Below, piece after piece: positions 12,801 to 23,724 of a DNA stretch of 64,000 bases (the stretch's first letter is position 1; each line of letters opens with the position of its first letter). A model generated the notes under the pieces. The model saw only the letters and a program-made list of their open reading frames with translations. It ran no database searches and was not told the DNA's origin. Source of the stretch: Epiperipatus broadwayi (Eukaryota > Onychophora > Udeonychophora > Euonychophora > Peripatidae); the NCBI GenBank assembly GCA_028023455.1, contig JAQFVV010000230.1, positions 744,001 through 808,000 of the forward strand. The letters are read 5' to 3'. A program made the translations under genes and the position numbers.

Positions 12801-13010
12801 TTGAAAATTTCTTCATATAGCTTAAAAACTATAAAATATGTACAAGCCCATATAATATTATACTTTGATATATTAATGGCTTCCATTTTTGAGAACTTGC
12901 CATAGTAGTTAAAAGCTTTTTAAATTATTGGGTATTAAGTTGTAAATTGTGGTAAATATTTGAATAAAGAATGCACATTTATATGGATGAAACTGAGTGT
13001 GTATATGTAA

Positions 13011-13611
13011 TGGAGTTTTAAGCCAATAAACATCACATGATCACTATTTCTTATGCTTGCTTATAACTGTTATTAAAGCAGGCAAAACTCTCCATACAGT
13101 ATTGCCACTCAGTGCAAGCCAGAGCAATCATGGAGAGTTTTGCCTGTTTTAATAACAGTTATAAGCAAGCATAAGAAATGGTGATCATGTGATGTTTATT
13201 GGCTTAAAACCACTCCTGCCTAAATAGTGGTGGCTCTGGTTATTAAAGAACCAAATATACCAAAATGTATAGGTACTGAACTGAGTTCAGATCTATATGA
13301 CTATATAAGCTAATGAGCTTGGATTGAGAATATTTTATTGTGTTTTCAATTTAAGATTCATAGTTTTGTAGTTAAGTAGAGATAAAAAGTGACTGCTGGA
13401 GGGTTGCATTAGATCCTAAGATCTAGGTGCAGTGGTTTCAGATCCAAGGCTTCTTACTGATGAAGGCCACAAGCCAGAAACTAGTCTGGGGATGTTGGAT
13501 GAGTAGGCACTAGATGGGGATTTTATGCACAAGACTTCTGGCATCCATTGATTACCCTTTCTTGCACTGAGTGGCAATACTGTATGGAGAGTTTTGCCTA
13601 TAGTGGAGTTT
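13011..13611. mobile_element. Foldback element family C with hammerhead motif
   Basis: The insert 13019-13603 lies between 8-bp direct repeats TGGAGTTT (13011-13018 and 13604-13611). Its first about 115 bp (13019-13131) are the reverse complement of the next segment (about 13132-13210). The plus-strand part then runs from GGAGAGTTTTGCC (13133) through a hammerhead motif back to GGAGAGTTTTGCC (about 13576), like a permuted, head-to-tail unit of roughly 450 bp preceded by an inverted partial copy. Related copies lie at 25.5, 46.7 and 55.8 kb. Confidence 0.75.
13441..13501 (+). ncRNA. Hammerhead ribozyme-like motif, family C
   Basis: CTGATGA (13457-13463), stem II GGC/GCC with flanking A/A, GAAA (13477-13480), stem III of A-U and C-G closed by a TA loop, then GTC with predicted cleavage after 13486. 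Stem I has a proximal helix TTCTTA/TGGGGA (several wobbles) and a distal helix ATCCAA/TTGGAT, separated by an internal loop. This matches a type I hammerhead layout. The A/A at 10.1/11.1 is unusual. Activity is not shown. Confidence 0.55.
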
Positions 13612-13995
13612 GCTATAATGAATTAATTGGTTCCAGAATGCCATTTAGTATATCATGTTTGTTATAGTTTTTATTGAAATACATGTATTTAAGAATCATA
13701 TAGTTTAAAAACTGTAAAATATGTAGAAATACCATGTAATATTGTATTTAGATATCAAATACTAATGGTTTCCATTTTTGTGAACTTGCCATAAATGAGT
13801 ATTTGAATGTTAAATTATTGAATATAAGTTGTGAATTATGGTGAATATTTGAATAAAGAATGTGTATGTATATGGATGAAGTGTGTGAGTATATATAGGA
13901 GAGTTTGCTGTAATGAATTAATAAGTTCCAGAATGCTATTTAGCATATTATGGTATATTATGTTTGTTGTGGTTTTCATTGAAATACGTGTATTT

Positions 13996-16476
13996 AATAA
14001 CAATCCATTCCAGGCCTGTCATTTAATGGGGGAGGGGGGGTAAAACATATTTACTGTATAGTTTAATTTTAATGAAAAGTAAAAAATTTTCAAAACACAT
14101 AAAATGTAATCAAACTTACACATTTGAGTAAAAATTCTTAAGAAGTTCTACTTTCTTATCGATAATGTTCAGCAATTTTTTTTACTGGCAGCCCCCTCAT
14201 TATGCTTTATACTGCTATCCAATTCAGTTCTTTTCCTCAATCCAATGAAATATTTTTTTGTTGATAATAATACCTTTTGTATATGAACAGTGAAATCTGC
14301 TACAGAACTTTAACATGTTAGCATCCATCTTGTTGTGATTGATTGATTTGGATAGTGTTTAAGTGTGTTAACGTTATTGTCTGTGTATATATATTAACAT
14401 TTAATAATTGTTATAGAAATACTTTTAATATGGAAAGTAGTATTTGTATTTATAATTTTTTTTAAATGTATATAGTATGAAAGTTGAATTTGAACCCCAA
14501 ATTAGAGGCCTTATTATTTATAGTCATGATTTTTTTTCTGTCAGAGGACCAATATACTTATACCTACCCTTAATTAAAGCCTGTTTAGTCACTGTAATTA
14601 TATTATCTAGGTGACAAGCATTTGTCTAAATATTTAGAAGCATTTAGCCAACCCTGCGATTTCCTTCTTTTAATTTATATGTTATTTAATTAGGTAGTTC
14701 AGAAATTGAGATGCTAAGAGTAAATTGTTAAGGGTGTGTGTATGAACAGAAATGAAAAGGGCCTTGCATCTTTTGGTTGTGATACCACAATCAGATGATT
14801 AATTGCTTTAGATATCCATGTGATATTTAGTATGAAAGTAATAGAACTAATTTCGATCCAAAATATTTTTTAAATCTCTAGTCTATAACATTACTATTAG
14901 ACTAAACCAAGGAGGGATTTTTTTTTAAAAAAAAATCACATCTCCCCCTTCAAGTTTAAAATGTCTTACTGTTGACACAACTGTGAATTATCTCCATTTC
15001 AGTCCTCTATGGATATTAGTAATTGGACATTGATGAAACATAAATAAAACAAATAGAAAACAGCAAAGCAAAATAGAACAAAGTCAATAAAGATGATTTA
15101 AAAAAGTATGGACTTCCCTTATGATGGATTATTAGAGGAGGGAAAAGGAAATTTAGCATAGATTACGCCCAGTAATGTGACCTCAAGTTTGCCAAACCCG
15201 TATTCACTAGTTGTGAGCCTACAAGGGGTAATACATATGTAAATGTAGATAATTTAAATGTTTAATATATCTACCTATACACTTGAATGATTAGCCAGAA
15301 TTAAAATTATTTATTTTATGCTATCGTAATATTTTTATTACTTTAGTTTAGAGTCATTATTATGTTATAAAATTCAAAAATGTATCATAATATATAAATA
15401 TTGTGTGTGTGAAGACGAAATTCTCATAGAAGACAGAAAGGAGTTATTTTCTACCTCATTTTAACAGTTCCTGTTAAATGCTGAAAGATTTGACACACCC
15501 ATGATATAAAGAGACCTTCACTTTTATTTTCTGCATTTTAGAAAAAATACATATATTATTGATGCTAATGACGAATTTTTGTTAATTTCAGTCAATAATT
15601 TAACCATTAAAACTCATTATATCTTTATTAGGATTTTCGTTCTTATTAATTTTAATCATTAATTAATTGAAAATTGATGTAATAAATTTCTATTAGCAAT
15701 AATAATATAGTCGCGTCTTTTAATTAATAAAGAGGCATGACATCTCTCGAGTTAATTTCTATTTAAAAATCATTTTTATTTTAGAATTGTTATACTGCAT
15801 TTTATTATTCTGGATTTCATTTATTGTGTAATGTATATATTTTAAAAATAAGACCTTTGACAACATTTAATATTGTATGTCTTCTTTTTTTCATTAATAA
15901 TTATTGTTTATAAAATCAACCTTATGATGTCATTTCCTGCTGTTCTAATAGGAAGTTATCTTGAAAAATAGATTACTTATCTATGGTAACTTCACTCCCT
16001 GTTGACTGTCTGAGTCCCTAATTTAAAATGGAATGCCGAAGTTTGTGTGAAAACCTCTTGAGATAAAATATGCAAGGCTTTATCGAATTTCAGAAATTTA
16101 ATGGGAAAAGATGAGAAGTGGGGTGAATGAGATTAATTACTTGTCTATATAAGAAAACACTTTCACACATGCGTTCAGACTTTCTGTTGTATATATATAT
16201 GTAGAAATTCAGTGAGAAATTGTTCATGTACCAGCCCAGCCGTTCATCTTAGATAATCAGGGAAGGAGAGTTTTTGCTAATTTCTGGTTGGTGTGGATTT
16301 TAGCAGTTTTCTATCTCTAGCTGATATCTAGACACTCATTCACTAGTCAAGCTAGCTGGGGTATGTATGGGCTAAGCTACTTGAAAGGAAAATCTCAAGC
16401 GTGTTTGGAATTTAAAAAAAAAAAAAAAACTTGGTGTGTCAGCTGTGACCACAATTTGGATTTGATTTAGACCAAG
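13996..16476. other. Unassigned AT-rich DNA
   Basis: Includes a T8A9 junction near 14922-14938, microsatellite-like TATATA near 16190, and a run of about 16 A at 16412-16428 that could be an old retroelement tail. No coding domain was seen. Confidence 0.4.
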
Positions 16477-16519
16477 GTTGTGGGCATAGGATAGATGCAA
16501 GAATAACTGGGTTGAAAGG

Positions 16520-17055
16520 ATAGCAAGCAATAAACTGCTACCATTAACAGTTATAATTGCATGGTTGGCATAGGACAGGTTCTAGAATGAGTTGAAAAAC
16601 ACCCCACTCATTGCAACTCTAAAGCAAGCATTCAATGCAGGCATATTTGCTGTAGCCAAGAGTGCTACTTCTTTAGCATATTCTATGTGGTTCATTAGAT
16701 GCTCATTGCTATTTGATGCCAATTATACTGACCCTCGGCAAACTCTATTAAAAAACTTGAAGACAGTGAGGGACAGGGACATGAGGTTGACACCTGAATT
16801 CACCTACAAGATAACGTGGTAGTTAATAGACTTTGAAAGATCTTCTGACTCCTAAGAAACTTTAACTGAACTGAAAATTTTCGTTTATTATTCATATCTA
16901 TAATTTTTTGTTATTCATTTTAATACTTTATATATGAACGTATTGGCTGATAAATTGTACATCTCATGATAAAACATTGTATAAATAAACCTGTTTTGAT
17001 AAAAAAGAATAGCAAGCAATAAACTGCTACTATTAACAGTTATAATTGCATGGTT
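16520..17055 (+). mobile_element. LINE 3' fragment between 47-bp direct repeats
   Basis: The insert 16567-17008 (442 bp) is flanked by direct repeats at 16520-16566 and 17009-17055 that differ at one base in 47. The insert carries the end of an open frame, a 3' UTR and AATAAA-like sequence (16983) before a short A-rich tail. This is the look of a 5'-truncated retrotransposed copy with an unusually long target-site duplication. Sequence just before the left repeat also resembles the insert start (GGCATAGGA), so a local duplication is an alternative. Confidence 0.6.
16586..16822 (+). pseudogene. LINE-like ORF C-terminal fragment, family unassigned
   Basis: About 78 codons are open from just after a TAG at 16583 to a TAG at 16820. 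The protein contains the stretches SLAYSMWFIRCSLLFDANYT and LLKNLKTVRDRDMRLTPEF, which look like genuine protein rather than AT-rich noise. I do not recognise the exact family. Its position just upstream of a 3' UTR in a truncated retro-insertion makes it most likely the end of a LINE ORF. There is no usable ATG, so it is a truncated copy. Confidence 0.5.
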
Positions 17056-17214
17056 AATTTTTTAGGTCATGTGATGTTAAAGCTCTCAGTTACAAGTTGA
17101 AAACAATTCATTCAATTGATCAAATTGCTATTTTTTTGTCAGTCAATTAAATATCGAATCTTTATCAGTCTATCACTTTACTATGGCATTAAATTAAGAT
17201 GCTATTTGAATCTA

Positions 17215-17470
17215 GTCACATATCATTTTCAACCATTCAGTTTTTTCAATTTCCAGCCTCTCCACTCCATCACACCCCAGAAAACTTCCTTATTTCATTG
17301 ATCTATCTTATGTATTGTCTCTTTTTAGGTCATAAGTTCTTGGTATCAAATTTAAAATTTCAATTGTCCGATCTATTACTATTGCTCTTAGCCATATCAG
17401 TCCAATTCTATTTGAGTTTCTTAATACTTTCAATGATGTCAATGAATCCTGTTTGTTTTCTTGGCCATAC
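17215..17470 (-). pseudogene. RTE LINE 3' fragment
   Basis: The reverse complement shows the order seen in other RTE ends of this window: a GACATCATTGAAAG segment, AATTGGACTGATATGGC (the tryptophan-rich WxGY region), CAATTGAAATTTTAAA (the I-E-I-L-N motif), AAATAAGGAAGTT and a GGTTGAAAATGATATG terminus. Frames are broken throughout. Open frames on the plus strand here are antisense shadows of this relic. Confidence 0.65.
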
Positions 17471-17474
17471 ATAT

Positions 17475-18110
17475 ATAAATCATCCAAAACATCTTATTTA
17501 TTACAAATCTATATACCTACAAAAGATTTTATTCTTCATACATGTATGGCGATGCATTAATTGACCATATAATTAGTTGTGTAAAAAAATTGATTAACTT
17601 AAATGCCTACAATTAACTGGTTTTCGTTTGTAAATTTCATCATGAATCTTGTTCTTAATTGAACCAACAGACAGATTATCAACAAATTATTGTCAAAGAT
17701 AGAATGATTCCATTTGATACATAATTATGAGGGCCATGTGATTGAATTTTAAAAAATCATTTACAATTTAATTCTATTAGTGCCATGACAACAGGTTGAT
17801 GATAGTCTATTGGTATGTTTAAACGAGGGCTGTGCAATATGGTTTAAGAATTTGATATACATATGCCATATTAGGATTTTTTTTTTTAAAAGAAAACAAT
17901 TTGTATATGCTTATTAATTAAGAAAACAGCTTATAAGTGTAAAAAATGCATCAGTTATCATGAAACATTCTAAATAAAAGTTGGAATATTTTAAAACAAA
18001 ATAGATTTTTTTTATTCAATTGCTCTATTGTTATTCTAGCTAACTGTTTGTAGTTGGAAAATAAAGATCTTAAGATAATCTTGGGGTGGGGGGGTGGGGA
18101 TAATCAGTTG
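17475..18110. other. Unassigned AT-rich DNA
   Basis: Nothing recognised apart from homopolymer runs and a G-rich patch at 18083-18100. Confidence 0.4.
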
Positions 18111-18113
18111 AAT

Positions 18114-18531
18114 GTCTAAGACAGGGGTCCCCAACCCTATGCCCGCGGGCACCATGGCGCCCGCAGACCATTTTACGTGTGCCCGCCACTATCCGAACCC
18201 GATAAAAAATTATTTATTTGATACAAATAAATTTAATTTTTAAAGTTTCTTATAAATTATTGTATTATATTGTAATCAAATTGTAGGGCATACTATATAT
18301 ACTTTTACAGCGTAAAAATATAAACATTAATTATATGTTAAATTTTTATTTTTGAAATAAATATTTTTTTGTACATTATGTGTATTATTAACAATAGCCA
18401 ACTATAAATTTACATTGAAAAAATAAATGGTGCTCGCCACCTGGTTGAAAAAATAAATGGTGCCTGCCGCCTGGCCAGTATTATAGAATGTGCTCTTAAG
18501 TGCAAAAAGGTTGGGGACCCCTGGTCTAAGA
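18114..18531. mobile_element. Complete non-autonomous hAT transposon
   Basis: The element 18122-18523 (402 bp) has perfect 15-bp terminal inverted repeats (CAGGGGTCCCCAACC and its complement). It is flanked by 8-bp target-site duplications GTCTAAGA (18114-18121, 18524-18531). TIR sequence and TSD length are diagnostic for the hAT superfamily (Charlie-like). There is no transposase. The 5' end is GC-rich (GCCCGCGGGCACCATGGCGC) in an otherwise AT-rich window. An internal direct duplication of about 30 bp lies at 18417-18475. Confidence 0.92.
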
Positions 18532-18699
18532 GCAGACTATCAAACTAAAACATTATTGTAATGCTGCAGTGTTTATATTTCAAAGGTACTTTATTCATTC
18601 TTTGTAAAGAAAAACATTGGTTACATTTATTTACTTTTTTTTTTATAAAATTAATTAAATCATAGACAGTAGATACAACAAATCAATAAAAAAAAACAT

Positions 18700-19245
18700 T
18701 ATTATTGAGGCAAATGTGTCATGCTATAGTTTTGAGGATTGAGAGAGGGTCGACCAGGTTTCTATGTACACCTTGTAATCGGAAACGTTTCTATCCCTTT
18801 TATTGTTTCTAGCTTATTTCTAAATGTAATTAGTTGTTTATTTGTAAATTCAAATATAGACCTTTCGTGAATTTTTATGGGTGGGGAGTGTAATAAAAAT
18901 ACTTCACAATATTGATATTTATCCTTTTGGAGAATATAGACAAGATTTCGTACTTCTAGGATTAAGTCTCTAATGGCCTTAAATATTCTGTAAGTTGAGA
19001 TGGTCTATCTGTAGGGGTGATTTTGACGGCTATTTCCAGGTAAGGAAACATCCCAGTATGTCTTGAGATGCTATTAAGTTATGAGTGTAGACCCAGGCCA
19101 CTGCTTGCCAATGGACACTGGAGCTTTCTGATCCTTCTACCCCTGAGATGTTTTCACAGTATTGTATGACTATGGTTAATAAATTTTCTTTGTAAAATTT
19201 TATAATTGGTGTATAATATGTCATTTTAGTCATAATTAGCATGTT
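18700..19245 (-). pseudogene. Tx1-like LINE ORF2 C-terminal region
   Basis: An open stretch of about 70 codons (19242-19030) includes NISGVEGSESSSVHWQAVAW, followed in shifted frames by residues reaching about 18740 (GVHRNLVDP-like). The position downstream of the reverse transcriptase motifs and upstream of an A-rich tail identifies it as the C-terminal domain of the same ORF2. No zinc motif could be made out, and several stops interrupt it. Confidence 0.5.
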
Positions 19246-19354
19246 GTATAATGAAACTTTGGCATACAGAGAAATGTAAGCTTTTGTTAGGGAGTTATAT
19301 GTTCTGTTTTATCTGTTAGTTGGTTTTGAATACTCGTTCTCATTTGTGTAGGAT

Positions 19355-20155
19355 TTAAGCATAAAAAGGAAAACCTAAAAAAAGGATGGGTTCTCCTTTA
19401 AAATGTTCTATAATATTGCATCCTGTGTAGATTTGCCATGCACTTGATTTTTCCATATTAAACGTGAGTTTGAGTTTGTCAATGTATTGTTTTAGCAACT
19501 TTATTACAAGTGGAATTTGTTTTCTGGATGATAAGAAAATTGTAATATCATCCATGTCAGCAACACACTTTATACTGGTGTTTAAGTCTGGGATATATAT
19601 TCCTGTCATTTTTTTTTTTCAATGGCTGGTAGTAAAGGGTTTGTGTATATTGAGAAGAGTAGTGCGCTCAGTGGTGAAGGTATTGGGGATAATAGGCGGT
19701 GATATTCGTCCATTTATAGTTACATGTGTCTCACTGTTTTAAAACAAATTTGTCAAGACATAAAGGTAAGCTTTAGATATATTTGTCTCAGCTAGAAGGT
19801 TAATCAGAATGTCAATAGGAACTGTATCAAATGCAGATTTAATGTCTAGCTGAATTACAACAGGACCATATTTTTTCTTTACTCTAACCATGTCGATAAC
19901 TGTTTTAAATATAGAGACTGCTTGATTAGTGGATGAGCCCTTTTTTGCAAATTGGCATTTAGAGAGCATAGGTTAAATGTATGGCTCCATTCTGTCTTTT
20001 AGAACAGTTCCTATATCTTGATCTCCAATGGACTCGTTGAAATTGGTCTTAGTTTTTCCATGGTTGATATCTTTTCTTTTTCTTAAAAAAAAGGTACTAG
20101 TGATATAGGATATAAATTTTGTATTGTGTATATTTCTTTTGATAGGAAGTTTGCT
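19355..20155 (-). pseudogene. Tx1-like LINE ORF2 reverse transcriptase core
   Basis: Minus-strand frames show reverse transcriptase motifs in order. KCQFAKKGSSTNQAVSIF is the motif preceding the palm. VVIQLDIKSAFDTVP carries the first catalytic Asp. VADMDDITIFLSS corresponds to the YADD box but with an inserted or changed residue. KLKLTFNMEKSSAW and ILFLGFPF are the motifs that follow. The stretch between 19739 and 19610 has lost its frame. This is a dead polymerase; in an intact element it would copy LINE RNA at a nicked target. It continues upstream across the inserted palindrome. Confidence 0.8.
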
Positions 20156-20800
20156 AGATACTTTAAGACAGGCTAAAACCTGTATCAAATGTGCCTTGAA
20201 ATATTTATAAATAGCAAGCAAATATTATTTTGCCGATATGTGGAGACCTCACAAACCATGATACAAGATAGTGACTTTTATAAAAATAAGAGCAGCCATC
20301 TTATCTTTAACCCAAATTTCCATTTATATAGGCCAATCTGAAGCATCCTGATTTGGGAATGTGAAGTTGTTGTTCTCTTCACTGTTTAAGTCCACTATTT
20401 TCTTAATCAATTAACCTTTGTGAAATCTTGTCATTTACAATGAGTTAATGTTACGATCTTAATACTGGAAAATCTGTAAACTATTGTTGAGTTGTAGTTA
20501 TATTTTATTGAGAACTCATTGTAAATTGCAAGATTTCGCAAAGATTAATTGATTAAAGAAATAATGGACTTAAACAGTGAAGAGAACAACAACTTCATGG
20601 TCCCAAATCAGTCAGATTGGTCTATATAAATAGAAATTTAGATTAAAGATAAGATGGGCACTCATCTTTATGAAAGTTGCTATCTTGTGTCATGGTATGT
20701 GAGGTCTCTCTATTGGCAAAATGATATTTGCTTGACTATTTATAAATATTTCGAGGCACATTGATACAGGTTTTAGCCAGACTTAAAATATTTGCATATA
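20155..20800. mobile_element. Palindromic element of family F inserted in LINE ORF2
   Basis: The left arm (about 20158-20455) and right arm (about 20505-20795) are reverse complements with moderate divergence, around a short centre near 20480. Shared landmarks include GAAGTTGTTGTTCTCTTCAC on the left and its complement on the right, and GAGACCTCACAAACCATGA against TCATGGTATGTGAGGTCTC. It interrupts Tx1-like ORF2. Arm sequence recurs at 9.1 kb and in the 11.5-12.2 kb tandem repeat. No hammerhead core or transposase was seen. Confidence 0.75.
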
Positions 20801-20804
20801 CTTC

Positions 20805-21335
20805 CTGTGCGCTCAATAAAATATAATTACAACTAGATTTACTAGATAATTGGAGGTAAAGAAATTTAAATATCGATTTACAAACCGAGATATCCCATGA
20901 AGGCCAGATTGCAGCCTATCCCTATAATACAAGTAGGCCAGTTCCAGCATATAAATCACACTAACTATCCCTCTATGTGTTTGGATGGCTATTGGCATTT
21001 CTGATTGAAGGAAGGTGACCCAAGGCCCATCTGATATAGTTTTTAGGCCATGTATGAGTTTGTCCAATAAATATTCTTCTTTATTCCTAAATATTCATTG
21101 AGTGTTAATTCTGTTCCATCATATACATTTTTTAAGGTTTTTTAATTTTTCCTTTTCATTTACTGAGGATGGAGTCTGTATAAGATAATTGTAGATTTTT
21201 TCTATTAGTGCCAATAGGCCTGTTGTTGATGATGGGGCTCTGGTAATATGGTGAATCATGTTTTATAATATGCTTACATATGCTATCCAGGCTTGCACTG
21301 GATCCATATCAATCTTAAATATAATTCTGAAAACA
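20805..21335 (-). pseudogene. Tx1-like LINE ORF2 linker region
   Basis: An open stretch of about 84 codons (21067-20813), containing ISDGPWVTFLQSEMPIAIQ and MLELAYLYYRDRLQSGLHG, lies between the endonuclease and the interrupted reverse transcriptase. Position suggests the linker of ORF2. I cannot exclude that it is the C-terminus of a second truncated LINE copy that landed here, because its content also resembles a LINE C-terminal domain. Confidence 0.4.
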
Positions 21336-21339
21336 GAAA

Positions 21340-22027
21340 CTCAGGTATTCTAGATGATAGTAATATTCTAATAGTGAGTCCAGCGGATATTAAATTTTTT
21401 ATTATTGAAATCCAGATCAAATTTTAGTGGCAAGTGCAGCATGGTCTGAAAAGGGTGCATTTTTTATTTCTAGAGGTGATGAATAGATGGGGAATAAAAC
21501 ATGAGATCAATTAGCGAAGAATGCCTTCCATTATTAAAGGATTGGCAAAAAACCTTATCAGTGGGAAGGAAAAAAGATGTAACCATTTTTTAACAAATTT
21601 TTCATATGACAAATTAAAATCACCCATAAGTATGCATGAGTAGGGGGGAAGAGCCAAACATAGAATTTAATGTGAGGATCAGCCTGTTTATTATTGTAGG
21701 TCCAGAAGGAATATATACAAAAATTACATCCGCAATGAAATAATAGTGAAATGTTCATCAGTATATCAAATTTTAAGAGCTAAAAGGGCTAAGTTTATCT
21801 ATAATAATCCATGTACCTACAGAGGAGGAATTGGAAGATTTAGAGAAAGCTGCAAAACCTTTATTTACAAAGTAAATGGAAAGGTCAATATGTGAACTAT
21901 TATATATTTTTGTTTTAAGTAGACCTATTAGACATGGATGGACAATATCATACCATTGTTTCAATTGATAAATTCTATTAGTGGAGTTAAGGCCCCTAAT
22001 GTTTAAGGATGTAATTTTTATCTTCAT
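21340..22027 (-). pseudogene. Tx1-like LINE ORF2 apurinic-type endonuclease
   Basis: The start is at 22027 (ATG on the minus strand) with MKIKITSLNIRGLN, the typical N-terminus of a LINE endonuclease. QWYDIVHPCLIGLLKTK follows, where the last part replaces the usual catalytic LxET. After a frameshift near 21770 the sequence gives VYIPSGP and CILMGDFNLSYEKF; the GDFN motif is the expected active-site block. Near 21440 the remains of an SDHA motif (FRPCCTCH in the shifted frame) are visible. This domain nicks target DNA in active elements. Here it has frameshifts and is inactive. Confidence 0.8.
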
Positions 22028-22742
22028 TAATATCTATTATCAAACCTACCACTTCTTAAACCAAAAACAAAAAATTACAACCAACTAGAGATAAACAGTA
22101 CTAAGATGAAAACAGAAAACTAATTACTTAGCAACAAGCACATTACAATTATCTTCTAATTATCAACTGTTTTTGATTGATCTACATTCTCTATTAAGTT
22201 AATAGTAGTTATAATGGAAGAATCTATGATTTTAATTAGTTTATCCGAGCACGACTCAACTCCACAAAATGATATTTATTAACAGGAATTGTAGAGTCAG
22301 TGTGTTCATTACTGATATTAGTTTTAACTTTTTTTGCAATGTCTATCATATCATTAACTTCTGCATCAGTGCCCACATTATCTTTTGTCTGTCTTTTATT
22401 CTCTCTCTTCTCTTATATAGCTGACCGGGCATCAGTTGGTTGGATACCTTTGAATTTCCTTTTATCGGCATATATTGTGAAAGCGATTCCATAATCTCTG
22501 GAGTTGTTTTGTTGAAAATATTAAATTGAGATTCTGATTGTTCAATAACCGAATTGAACCGAACTAATTACATTATTGACAGGGATGAGAATGCTAGCAT
22601 TGTGGGAGATTTCCTTTATTTATATTTTCGATTCATTGTTCAATGGTGGAATAGACTTCATGGCTCTTTCATCTTCTGCTATTTGTTCTATTTGAGAGAT
22701 ATTATTTAATGCCTTTTCAGGCAAGTCATTATTTATATTCAG

Positions 22743-23620
22743 ACCTTCATGCAATGGAGTCATTTTTATTTTACATTGGGTACAATGCATTTTAGGACAA
22801 ACGTTGATTAGATATCCATGCTCTTTGCAATGATAACACAGACTTTATTCCTTTTATCATCAAACACAACACCTTCTGATCGGTTATTTGAGAGGGAATG
22901 TCTTTTGGTTTGACATTCTTATGTAGCTTAACTCTAAATGAGCAACTGTTTCCATATATTGGTACCAGCGTATTTTGGAGCAGGTTTGGCTGAAATTGAA
23001 GAACTGTCCCAAATGGTTCCATTAATTTAACAAAGTCTTCACTTTTGTAGTTTAAGTAGGCATTCTTAAGTGTACCATTTATAATGCTGTATCTATTTGG
23101 GTTTACTACTACTAATGCGTAGCGATTCAAGATTCTGATTTCTTTTTGAAAACTATTCTGTAACTCTTGTGTTTTAAATTCCATCACAATGTATCTAGGA
23201 TTTGGATGATCAGCTATACAATGAATCAATTCCCATAAATTTTTGGCTGTAAGTAAATCAAATAATATATCTTTCAGGAATCTAAATAGGATACAAAAAT
23301 GATCTGTAATCGCAATGATTATTGATTTTTGGGTGAAGAAACGTTTGAATGAATTATATAATTCTTTCGATATCGTTCCATTAACGGCTTCAGAGACCTT
23401 TTTTAATGATTCATCATTCCATGGCTCTTTTGACCCTCATAATCCATAGTCTGATGTTGCTGTGAACAAATCCAATTTGATCAGATCATTTGCTGTGGAT
23501 CAATGGAATCTATGTGCTTTTATTTTTGTTGCTATTATTTGCTATGTTACCTACTTTATGTGATTGCTTCTGCATTTTTTTTGCTACTTGTGCATATGTA
23601 CACTTTTTCGTTGTGGCCAT
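22743..23620 (-). pseudogene. Tx1-like LINE ORF1 with damaged zinc knuckle
   Basis: A plausible start at 23620 gives MATTKKCTYAQVAKKMQKQ. The frame then breaks and resumes as a 145-codon stretch (23229-22792) including PRYIVMEFKTQELQNSF and FGTVLQFQPNLLQN, with an RRM-like look. After another frameshift a CX2C...C motif (22838-22797, CYHCKEHGYLINVC) is visible, with Tyr where a CCHC knuckle has His. A further CTQC pair follows. ORF1 proteins of this group bind LINE RNA. This copy is inactive. A plus-strand open frame at 23490-23720 is its antisense shadow. Confidence 0.7.
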
Positions 23621-23724
23621 TTTGCGCCCACCTGTTACTGCAGCGGTAAGTAGAAGGAATAGATGCTATTCTAATAAGGTTTTTTATTTCAAACTATCCT
23701 TTTTACATTTAATAAATTGACTAT

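Larger units (their letters stand above)
12805..13995. repeat. Two-unit tandem repeat split by an insertion
   Basis: Unit 1 runs about 12805-13018 and resumes at 13604-13690. Unit 2 is about 13694-13995 and uninterrupted. Shared landmarks are GGCTTCCATTTTTGAGAACT, TTTGAATAAAGAATG and a TTCCAGAATGC block. Each unit is close to 300 bp once the inserted foldback is removed. Unit 2 therefore shows the empty site of that insertion. Confidence 0.75.
18630..23720 (-). mobile_element. Near full-length Tx1/L1-like LINE, degraded
   Basis: On the minus strand the order is ORF1 (from about 23620), ORF2 endonuclease (from 22027), reverse transcriptase (about 20150-19355) and a C-terminal region ending near 18700. 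An A-rich 3' tail follows (T run on the plus strand at about 18637-18646). Multiple frameshifts and stops inactivate it, and a palindromic element sits inside ORF2. Two ORFs with a zinc knuckle in ORF1 and an apurinic-type endonuclease fit the Tx1/L1 group. Clade assignment is by motif only. Confidence 0.75.

Noticed and set aside
19464-19742. Plus-strand frame of 92 codons
   Set aside because: Antisense shadow of the LINE reverse transcriptase.
20155-20800. Hammerhead in family F
   Set aside because: No CTGANGA/GAAA combination with flanking complementarity was found on either strand.
23490-23720. Hydrophobic plus-strand frame as a membrane peptide
   Set aside because: It is the antisense of LINE ORF1; the leucine-rich look comes from reversed lysine/asparagine codons.
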